The position numbers and the translations under genes were made by a program. A stretch of DNA of 64,000 nucleotides. Source: Ferrovibrio sp964218355. GTDB taxonomy: Bacteria; Pseudomonadota; Alphaproteobacteria; Ferrovibrionales; Ferrovibrionaceae. The notes under the pieces were generated by a model. It was given only the letters and a program-made list of their open reading frames with translations, did not search any database and was not told where the DNA came from. Position 1 is the stretch's first letter, and each line of letters begins with the position of its first letter. The stretch is taken from NCBI RefSeq assembly GCF_964218355.1, contig NZ_CAXPMC010000019.1, positions 62,001 to 126,000 of the forward strand, written 5' to 3'. Below are positions 34,467 to 40,744 of the stretch, piece after piece.

Positions 34467-35636
34467 ATGAAGCTGATCGACGAGATCGTTGCCAACAAGG
34501 CGCAGCTGACCGCGTGGCGCCGCGATCTCCACATGCATCCCGAAACCGCCTTCGAGGAGCACCGCACCGCCGATTTCGTGGCGAAGACGCTCGAATCCTT
34601 CGGCATGCCGGTGCATCGCGGCCTGGCGAAGACCGGGGTGGTCGGCACCCTGAAGGCGGGCAAGGGCAACCGCGCCATCGGGCTGCGTGCCGACATGGAT
34701 GCCCTCGACCTGGTCGAGATGAACGAATTCGCCCACAAGTCGACCCATCAGGGCAAGATGCATGGCTGTGGCCATGACGGTCACACCATCATGCTGCTGG
34801 GCGCCGCGCAGTATCTGTCGCAGACGAAGAATTTCGACGGCACCGTGCATTTCATCTTCCAGCCGGCCGAGGAAAACCTCGCCGGCGGCAAGGTGATGGT
34901 CGATGACGGCCTGTTCGAGAAGTTCCCCTGCGAAGCGGTGTTCGGCATGCACAACATGCCCGGCATCGATGTCGGCAAGTTCGCCGTGCGCACCGGCCCG
35001 ATGATGGCCTCGGCCGACATGTTCTGGATCAGGGTGAAGGGCGTCGGCGCCCATGGCGCCTATCCGCATCGCGGTGTTGACCCGGTGGTGATCGCCGCCG
35101 AGATCGTGCTGGCGCTGCAGAACATCGTCGCCCGCAACACCGACCCGCTGCAGAGCGCGGTGGTCAGCTGCTGCCAGATCCAGGGCGGCCACACCACCAA
35201 CGTGATCCCGGAAGAGGTGATGATCGCCGGCACCACGCGCGCCTTCCTGCCCGAGGTGCAGGACATGATCGAGAGCCGGCTGAAGCAGGTCGCCACCGGC
35301 ATCGCGGCGGCCCATGGCGGCAGCGCCACCATCGACTATCAGCGCCGCTATCCGCCGACCATCAACACCGCCGACGAAACCGAGCTGGCCGCCGCGGCGG
35401 CCGCGCAGGTGGTGGGCGCCGACAATGTGCTGCGCAACCTCAATCCCAGCATGGGCGCGGAGGATTTCGCCTGGATGCTGCGCGAGAAGCCGGGTTCCTA
35501 TGTCTGGGTCGGCAACGGCGCCGGCGAGGGCAGCTGCATGGTCCACAATCCGCGCTACGATTTCAACGACGACGCGCTGCCGGTGGGCGCGAGCTACTGG
35601 GCGCGGCTGGCGGAGATGGCACTGCCGGCGGGCTGA
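34467..35636 (+). CDS. M20-family amidohydrolase (hippurate hydrolase-like)
   Basis: A 389-residue metallo-aminoacylase. Metal/catalytic motifs: RRDLHMHPETAFEEHRTADFV, GLRADMDALDL, MHGCGHDGHTIMLLG, IFQPAEENLAGG and the late NPSMGAEDFAWML. This is the HipO/AmhX group that cleaves N-acyl amino acids. Hippurate would yield benzoate, which could feed the aryl-CoA pathway at 25-32 kb, but that link is only suggestive. Monocistronic or followed by the MBL gene 40 bp later. Confidence 0.92.
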   Translation: MKLIDEIVANKAQLTAWRRDLHMHPETAFEEHRTADFVAKTLESFGMPVHRGLAKTGVVGTLKAGKGNRAIGLRADMDALDLVEMNEFAHKSTHQGKMHGCGHDGHTIMLLGAAQYLSQTKNFDGTVHFIFQPAEENLAGGKVMVDDGLFEKFPCEAVFGMHNMPGIDVGKFAVRTGPMMASADMFWIRVKGVGAHGAYPHRGVDPVVIAAEIVLALQNIVARNTDPLQSAVVSCCQIQGGHTTNVIPEEVMIAGTTRAFLPEVQDMIESRLKQVATGIAAAHGGSATIDYQRRYPPTINTADETELAAAAAAQVVGADNVLRNLNPSMGAEDFAWMLREKPGSYVWVGNGAGEGSCMVHNPRYDFNDDALPVGASYWARLAEMALPAG

Positions 35637-35676
35637 CCGCCTGCAGGCAGCCGGCCGGCGCAGGGAGGGCGCGGCG

Positions 35677-36501
35677 ATGAGCTTCAAGGTGAAGTTCTGG
35701 GGGGTGCGGGGCAGCATTGCCACGCCCTCGTCGCGCCATATCGGCTTCGGCGGCAACACCTCCTGCGTCGAGGTGAAGGCCGGCGGCCACACCATCATCT
35801 TCGATGCCGGCACCGGCATCCGCAATCTCGGCCACTGGCTGCTGAAGCGCAACATCAAGCGTGGCTCGCTGCTGCTGTCGCACACCCACTGGGACCACAT
35901 CAACGGTTTCCCGTTCTTCTCGCCTGCTTTCAAGGCCGACCGGCATTTCCTGATCCATGCCGGCCACCTGATCGACAAGGGCGGTATCGGCAGTGCTCTG
36001 GCCTCGCAGATGGCGCAGCCCTTCTTCCCGGTGCCGCTGGAAAAGATGGGCGCCAACCTCGAAAGCGTCGACTTCCGGGCCGGCGACAGTTTCAGCCTCG
36101 CCCCGCAGATCCGCATCCGCACCGCACCGCTGAACCATCCCGGCGGCGCCACCGCCTACCGGGTCGAATTCGGCGGCAAGGCCATGTGCTACGTGACCGA
36201 TACCGAGCATGTGCCGGGCCGGCCGGACCAGAACATCCTCGGCCTGATCGAGGGGGCCGATCTCGTCATCTACGACAGCACCTATACCGATGCCGAATTC
36301 CCGGCCCATGTCGGCTGGGGCCATTCGACCTGGCAGGAGGGGGTGCGGCTCTGCCGCATGGCCGGGGTCCGGACCCTTGCGATTTTCCACCATGATCCCG
36401 ATCATGAGGATCTGTTCATGGAGGCGCTGGAGGCGGAAGCCCGCCAGCTGTGGTCCGGTGCCCTGGTGGCCCGGGAAAATATGCGGATCAATCTGCTCTA
36501 G
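35677..36501 (+). CDS. MBL-fold metallo-hydrolase
   Basis: A 274-residue metallo-beta-lactamase-fold protein. VKFWGVRGSIATPSSRHIGFGGNTSCVEV at the N-terminus, metal site SHTHWDHINGFPFF (about residues 68-81), NHPGGATAYRV, VTDTEHV and the terminal HHDPDHEDLFM motif match the PhnP/GGNTS-type cyclic-phosphodiesterase-like MBL subgroup that is often encoded next to signal-transduction genes. GAGGGCGCGGCG precedes the ATG. Substrate not known. A histidine-phosphatase gene follows after 12 bp. Confidence 0.88.
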   Translation: MSFKVKFWGVRGSIATPSSRHIGFGGNTSCVEVKAGGHTIIFDAGTGIRNLGHWLLKRNIKRGSLLLSHTHWDHINGFPFFSPAFKADRHFLIHAGHLIDKGGIGSALASQMAQPFFPVPLEKMGANLESVDFRAGDSFSLAPQIRIRTAPLNHPGGATAYRVEFGGKAMCYVTDTEHVPGRPDQNILGLIEGADLVIYDSTYTDAEFPAHVGWGHSTWQEGVRLCRMAGVRTLAIFHHDPDHEDLFMEALEAEARQLWSGALVARENMRINLL

Positions 36502-36513
36502 GGGGAGTTCGGG

Positions 36514-37074
36514 ATGGCACGGCTGTATCTCGTGCGGCATGCGCAGGCGGCGGCCCGGTTCGACGAGGATCCGGATCCCGGCCTGTCGGATGAGGGCAAG
36601 GCGGCGGCGGTCGATCTGGCGCTGGAGCTGGAAAAGATCGGGCCCTGCCAGATCCTGACCTCGCCGCTGGAACGGGCCCGCGAAAGCGCGCTGCCGCTGG
36701 CCAACCGCTGGGGCATCCAGCCGGAGGTCAGCCCGGCCTTCAGCGAAATCCCCACGCCGCCGGACGTGGCGCAGCAGGGCATCACCGCCCGCGGCCCCTG
36801 GCTGCAGCAGCTGGCCGGCCAGCGCTATCCGACCCAGCCGCCGATCATCCGCGCCTGGCGCGAGGGCCTGGTCGGCATGCTGCGCACCGGCCGCTACGAT
36901 TCGGTGATCTTCACCCATTTCATGGTGATCAACGCGGCCATCGGCGCCGCGCTGGGCGACGACCGGCTGGTGATCGCCCAGCCCGATTACTGCTCCTGCA
37001 CGGTGCTGGAAAGCAACGGCCGCAGCCTGACCCTGGTCAGCCGCGGGCCGGAAGCGGTGACCGCCGTCCTCTAG
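36514..37074 (+). CDS. Histidine phosphatase superfamily protein
   Basis: A 186-residue phosphoglycerate-mutase-like phosphatase. The catalytic LVRHAQ motif is at residues 6-11, the second Arg is in LTSPLERARESALPLA, and the C-terminal His is in VIFTHFMVINAAIG. Compact size suggests a phosphatase (SixA/GpmB-like) rather than mutase. GGGGGAGTTCGGG precedes ATG. Probably co-transcribed with the MBL protein. Confidence 0.88.
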   Translation: MARLYLVRHAQAAARFDEDPDPGLSDEGKAAAVDLALELEKIGPCQILTSPLERARESALPLANRWGIQPEVSPAFSEIPTPPDVAQQGITARGPWLQQLAGQRYPTQPPIIRAWREGLVGMLRTGRYDSVIFTHFMVINAAIGAALGDDRLVIAQPDYCSCTVLESNGRSLTLVSRGPEAVTAVL

Positions 37075-37187
37075 GCGGCAATTGCTGCGGCGAATGGCTT
37101 GGCCGGCAGCGGTCCGAACGGGTAAGCTGGCTGCAACCCCGGCGGCATGCAGCGGCCGGGACTGTGCCGGGGACGTTGTGAAGCCGA

Positions 37188-37217
37188 AGCTCGTGACGCC
37201 GGAGCTTGTGATGCCGG
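37188..37217. repeat. 15-bp tandem duplication upstream of the MarR gene
   Basis: AGCTCGTGACGCCGG at 37188-37202 is followed directly by AGCTTGTGATGCCGG at 37203-37217, 13 of 15 bases alike, ending 10 bp before the MarR start codon. It might be regulatory but looks like the other short duplications in this window. Confidence 0.75.
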
Positions 37218-37227
37218 GGATGCCGTA

Positions 37228-37728
37228 ATGAATGCCAAGCCAGAAATCCGGACACCGGCCAATCCCGACTCCGCAAGCACAGCGCCGGGCAAGGCCGCGC
37301 CGGCCGCGATGCCGTCCGGCTATGTGCTGGAAGACCAGATCGGCCACCTGATCCGCCGCGCCCACCAGCGCCACACGGCCCTGTTCATGGCGATGATCGG
37401 CGATGCCCAGGTCACCCCCACGCAATATGCCGCGCTGGTGAAGCTGTACGAGGCGGGCGAGCTGTCGCAGAACCATCTCGGCCGGCTGACCGCCATGGAC
37501 CCGGCCACCATCCAGGGCGTGATCCGCCGCCTGACCGGGCGCAAGCTGATCTCGCACCGGCCGGACAAGAACGACAAGCGGCGCCGCTGTCTCAGCCTCA
37601 CCGCTGCCGGCCGCGACCTGGTGGCCCGCCTGCTGGCCAACGGCCCGAAGGTCAGCCAGGCCACGCTGGATCCGCTCAGCCCGGCCGAGCAGCAGCAGGT
37701 GGTCGACCTGCTCAAGCGCATGGGCTGA
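37228..37728 (+). CDS. MarR-family transcriptional regulator
   Basis: A 166-residue protein with a ~30-residue disordered Ala/Pro N-terminus and a full MarR winged helix: VTPTQYAALVKLYEAGELSQNHLGRLTAMDPATIQGVIRRLTGRKLISHRPDKNDKRRRCLSLTAAGRDL. ATG 37228 is chosen because it follows the tandem repeat and gives a sensible length; GTG codons upstream are possible. The effector and targets are unknown; no operon partner follows. Confidence 0.88.
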   Translation: MNAKPEIRTPANPDSASTAPGKAAPAAMPSGYVLEDQIGHLIRRAHQRHTALFMAMIGDAQVTPTQYAALVKLYEAGELSQNHLGRLTAMDPATIQGVIRRLTGRKLISHRPDKNDKRRRCLSLTAAGRDLVARLLANGPKVSQATLDPLSPAEQQQVVDLLKRMG

Positions 37729-37762
37729 GGCGCCGCGCCGCCCATCCGTCGCATTCCGGTTT

Positions 37763-37900
37763 TGACCGCTGCGCACCGGCAGTGCCCGTTTCTGACCGCT
37801 GCGGACCGCTGGTGACCGTCTGAGACCGCTGCGGACCGTCTGTGACCGCCGCGGACCGTTCCGGTCCGTCCGTGACCGCCGGTGACCGTTTCCGACCGAT
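37763..37900 (-). repeat. 30-bp tandem repeat, second locus (about 4.5 units)
   Basis: Units of 30 bp begin at 37763, 37793, 37823, 37853 and 37883 with core TGACCGCTGCGGACCG, which is the reverse complement of the 7027-7230 unit core. Units here are more diverged from each other than at the first locus. No identified gene contains them. Confidence 0.85.
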
Positions 37901-38017
37901 CCGTCTTATTACGCCATCCGGTTGAACGGCCGCCCCGGCCATGCGCGGCAGTCCGGCCGCTTTGGGCATGAAGTCGTATTCACGATGGAAAACAGCGGAA
38001 AATCCTTGACAGGTACA

Positions 38018-38032
38018 GAACAATATAGGAAC
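38018..38032 (+). promoter_or_regulatory. Possible LexA (SOS) box GAAC-N7-GAAC
   Basis: GAACAATATAGGAAC has the direct-repeat geometry of the alphaproteobacterial LexA box (GTTC-N7-GTTC read on the other strand). It lies 7 bp after a TTGACA and 79 bp before the PIN toxin start. One match in a window this size can occur by chance, so this is only a candidate. Confidence 0.4.
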
Positions 38033-38079
38033 ATACAAGTAAAGTCAAGAGCGGAGAATGCGGTCGTGATTAACATTGC

Positions 38080-38095
38080 ACATCCCATGGGATGT
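38080..38095. promoter_or_regulatory. 16-bp perfect palindrome, probable operator of the PIN toxin-antitoxin pair
   Basis: ACATCCCATGGGATGT ends 15 bp before the toxin ATG at 38111 and is flanked by AT-rich TTAACATTG and CATATCATATAG. Position and symmetry fit an autoregulated toxin-antitoxin operator. Confidence 0.6.
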
Positions 38096-38110
38096 CATAT
38101 CATATAGAAT

Positions 38111-38536
38111 ATGTATCGGGTGGTGCTGGATACAACGGTCCTGGTGGCCGGTCTGCGCAGTCGTCATGGGGCGAGCAATATGCTGCTGCGGCGGGTTGCC
38201 CGGCAGCAGCTGGTGCCGCTGTGCACGACGACGCTGTTTCTTGAATACGAGGCGGTTCTGTGCCGGGCGGAGCACAGGATCGTGCACGGGCTGGACGAGG
38301 CGGCGCTGCAGCAGTTCCTGGCGGCCTTTGCCAGCGCCGCCGAAGCGGTCGAGGTTCATTTCCTGTGGCGGCCGCAGCTGCAGGACGCAGCCGATGAAAT
38401 GGTGCTGGAGGCTGCGGTGAACGGCCGGGCGGATGGTATTGTGACTCACAACCAGCGGCATTTCTCTGCCGCTGCCGCGCGCTTCGGACTGCGGGTCCTG
38501 CCGCCGGCCGCGATGCTGAAGGAGAGCATGTCATGA
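38111..38536 (+). CDS. PIN-domain toxin (COG1569 type)
   Basis: A 141-residue putative ribonuclease toxin. The N-terminal strand MYRVVLDTTVLVAGL holds the first acidic residue (D7), the second acidic position is in LFLEYEAVL, and the late conserved region is DAADEMVLEAAVNGRADGIVTHNQRHF. This is the 'putative toxin-antitoxin system toxin component, PIN family'. Toxin precedes antitoxin, with a 4-bp ATGA overlap, the order usual for this subfamily. A palindrome upstream suggests autoregulation and a LexA-like box raises SOS control. Confidence 0.9.
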   Translation: MYRVVLDTTVLVAGLRSRHGASNMLLRRVARQQLVPLCTTTLFLEYEAVLCRAEHRIVHGLDEAALQQFLAAFASAAEAVEVHFLWRPQLQDAADEMVLEAAVNGRADGIVTHNQRHFSAAAARFGLRVLPPAAMLKESMS

Positions 38537-38790
38537 GCAAGGCAACCTATCCCCTCAAGCTGCCGGCCTCGGTCAAGGGCGCGGCGGCGCGTCTCGCCCG
38601 GCAGGACGGCGTGTCGCTCAACCAATGGATCGCGGCAGCGGTGGCCGAGAAGGTCGGCAGCGTCGAAACCGCCGCCGCCTTCCTGCGCCAGCGCGCGGGC
38701 GATGCGAAGCCGGCCGGCATGCTGGCCTTCCTGGAGGCGGCGCCGGATCTGCCGCCGGACGAGGCTGACCGGCTGGACGAGGCCGGGTAA
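38533..38790 (+). CDS. RHH/HicB-type antitoxin for the PIN toxin
   Basis: An 85-residue protein beginning MSKATYPLKLPASVKGAAARLARQDGVSLNQWIAAAVAEKVGSVETAAAFLRQRAG. This is a ribbon-helix-helix of the Arc/HicB C-terminal kind ('toxin-antitoxin system HicB family antitoxin'), with a short acidic tail. It overlaps the toxin gene by 4 bp, so both are coupled. Confidence 0.87.
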   Translation: MSKATYPLKLPASVKGAAARLARQDGVSLNQWIAAAVAEKVGSVETAAAFLRQRAGDAKPAGMLAFLEAAPDLPPDEADRLDEAG

Positions 38791-38795
38791 CGGCG

Positions 38796-38915
38796 ATGCT
38801 CGAATACAAAGACTATGTCGGCATGGTCGAACCCAGGGACGATTCCAGCGAGTCCGCCTTCGCATCCCTTAAGTACCGCATCTACTCCACACCAAGGATA
38901 TTGAGCAGCATGTAA
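38796..38915 (+). pseudogene. HicB-like N-terminal remnant
   Basis: A 39-codon frame begins MLEYKDYVGMVEPRDD, which matches the first residues of many HicB antitoxins (YKGYVGxVE), then diverges from about 38856 and stops. The change coincides with the start of lower-GC DNA, so an insertion or deletion probably removed the rest of hicB. Confidence 0.5.
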
Positions 38916-39614
38916 GGGCTGACAGGCGGAGCCTCAGGTTTCGCTCTAGATGTTTTACAAAAGAAGTTCGTGATCGTTTTGTCGTCAGTCAGGAAGTAGT
39001 CGAGTTGATTCACTTCGGCTGTCCATATGTGGAATGCATCCTTGTATTGTTTGTCAGTCAGTCCTTTCGCAAGTTCAATAAGCCGGTGGCGGTTCTCGAA
39101 GTTTCGTTGTTGGCTTGCGGGGGGGCTCAGCTAGTGCCGTTCTGATCTTTGGTGTGTCCCAGCATGACACTGGCGCGCGAACAATCAGGCCAACAAACTG
39201 AATGATGGCACTTTCGAGGGAAGCGCGGTCGAATGCCATCGGAAACAGGTAGGTTGGATCAAAGGCAGGCTCGACTTTCTGAATATTGACGCCCCTCAGC
39301 GCGTTGCCTGCGCCATCTATAAGTCCGGGACTTCCGAGCCAGTCTTCAAGCTTAAGGCCAAAGTATGTGAAGGCCTCTATCCTACCGCTTCGCATCAGAT
39401 CGCCGATCTTGGGAAGAGCGGCGATCTGCTGACGCTTCCACGTCGCTGTAGCCTCCGGTTCGGCTTTGGGTTCCTCCACTTCAGTTGCGACTGCTTGGAG
39501 TGTCGGGCCCCAACGCACTTGCTGAGGTAGATTCCCGATCTTGGTTGTTATTGCATCTACACGCACAGATCGGTCGATCAGCACGCGCACTGTTCCGGTG
39601 GATCTCATCTGCAC
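38882..39614 (-). pseudogene. PIN-like domain protein, frameshifted in a 7-C run
   Basis: Frame 1 (39614 to about 39119) encodes VRVLIDRSVRVDAITTKIG... up to PVSCWDTPKIRTALAEPP. At a run of seven Cs (plus-strand Gs 39119-39125) sense passes to a second frame: ASQQRNFENRHRLIELAKG, then DAFHIWTAEVNQLDYFLTDD, then TITNFFCK..., ending MLLNILGVE at 38882. Removing one C joins them into ~240 residues. The DAFH...LDYFLTDD pattern is that of the PIN-nuclease C-terminus. The frame is open about 45 bp further upstream without a good start, so the 5' end may also be lost. Base composition is much lower in GC than flanking genes, suggesting transfer. Function unknown. Confidence 0.6.
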
Positions 39615-39855
39615 CGTTACCTTCTGGATGGCCAGGAAAACCGGTGGCTCATGGTCTTGGTTGTTAAGTTACGCCTTGGGGCAGCCAAAGCCAGCAGGCG
39701 CCCTCATGCTGCACTGCCGCATTTGCAGGCAGCATTTGCTGAAATTTTGACGTTGACTCTTTGGAGGCAGGACCGCAGCATCATATGCATACAAACGATG
39801 CGGCCTGCAGGGGGTGGGCCGCGCGTGGATGCCGGCGGGGAGGCCCCAAACACCC
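39615..39855. other. Intergenic stretch between accessory patch and the Mo-hydroxylase cluster
   Basis: 241 bp. The left 165 bp are lower-GC and belong to the acquired patch; GC rises from about 39790. It must contain the promoter of the 15-kb plus-strand operon, but no convincing palindrome or promoter box was seen and no regulator gene is adjacent. Confidence 0.5.
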
Positions 39856-40740
39856 ATGGCGTCGAGTTACTTGCGTCCCACCAGCCTCGACGAGGCGCTG
39901 GCCAGCCTGCAGGCGGCCCATGCCGCCGCGGGCACGAGTTCAGGCGGTCGCCTGCCGGTGATCCTGGCCGGCGGCACCGATTACTATCCCGCCCGGGTCG
40001 GCCGCGCGCTGGACGATGACATCCTCGACATCACCGCGATTCCCGACCTGCGCGGCCTGGCTGAAAACGGCGATCACTGGCGCATCGGCGCCACCACCAC
40101 CTGGGGCGACATCGCCGCCGCCGAACTGCCGGCTCATTTCGACGGCCTGAAACAGGCGGCGCGGGCCGTCGGCGGCGTGCAGATCCAGAATGCCGGCACG
40201 GTGGCCGGCAACCTGTGCAATGCCTCGCCGGCCGCCGATGGCGCGCCGGTACTGATGGCGATGCGCGCCCGCGTGGAACTGCGCAGCGCCGCCGGCCGGC
40301 GCGAACTGCCGCTGGCCGATTTCATCACCGGCAACCGCCGCACCACCCTGCTGCCCGGCGAACTGGTCACCGCCATCCTGGTGCCGAAGCCGAAAAAGGC
40401 TTCAGCCAGCGTGTTCCTCAAGCTCGGCGCCCGCGAATACCTGGTGATTTCCATCGCCATGGTCGGCCTGGTGCTGGAGGTCGAGGACGGCATCGTTGCC
40501 GGTGCCGGACTGGCCGTCGGCGCCTGCTCGGCGGCGGCGATGCGGCTGCCCTGGATCGAATCCGAGCTGACCGGCCGTCGCCTGAACGAGGCGCTGGCCA
40601 ACCGGGTGAAGGCCGCGCATCTCGACGCGCTGGCGCCCATCGACGATATCCGGGCCGACGCCGCCTACCGGCGGGCGGCGGCCCTGACCCTGGTCCGGCG
40701 CGCGATCCTGGCGCTGGCGAAGCAGCAGAAGCGGAACTGA
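39856..40740 (+). CDS. Molybdenum hydroxylase FAD-binding subunit (xanthine dehydrogenase family)
   Basis: A 294-residue medium subunit. FAD contacts are in VILAGGTDYYPARVG (about residues 34-48), the second motif IQNAGTVAGNLCNASPAADGAPVLMAM, and RRTTLLPGELVTAILVP; KLGAREYLVISIAMVG begins the C-terminal domain. It passes electrons from the Fe-S clusters to NAD or another acceptor. First gene of the cluster, 4 bp before the large subunit gene. Substrate class is N-heterocycle, CO or aldehyde for the superfamily; neighbours favour a heterocycle. Confidence 0.93.
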   Translation: MASSYLRPTSLDEALASLQAAHAAAGTSSGGRLPVILAGGTDYYPARVGRALDDDILDITAIPDLRGLAENGDHWRIGATTTWGDIAAAELPAHFDGLKQAARAVGGVQIQNAGTVAGNLCNASPAADGAPVLMAMRARVELRSAAGRRELPLADFITGNRRTTLLPGELVTAILVPKPKKASASVFLKLGAREYLVISIAMVGLVLEVEDGIVAGAGLAVGACSAAAMRLPWIESELTGRRLNEALANRVKAAHLDALAPIDDIRADAAYRRAAALTLVRRAILALAKQQKRN

Positions 40741-40744
40741 TGCC

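Larger units (their letters stand above)
37729..38110. other. Gene-poor 382-bp stretch: repeat array, LexA-like box and palindrome
   Basis: No convincing gene. From left to right it holds a 30-bp repeat array (37763-37900), an AT-rich part with TTGACA at 38006 and a GAAC-N7-GAAC direct repeat, and a perfect 16-bp palindrome just before the PIN toxin. An open frame on the minus strand (37712-38038) reads through the repeats as RSAAVTDGPQRS-like peptides but has no other support. Confidence 0.6.

Noticed and set aside
35563..37776. 737-codon minus-strand frame opposite the MBL, phosphatase and MarR genes
   Set aside because: Antisense shadow; all three plus-strand genes have intact motifs and ribosome-binding sites.
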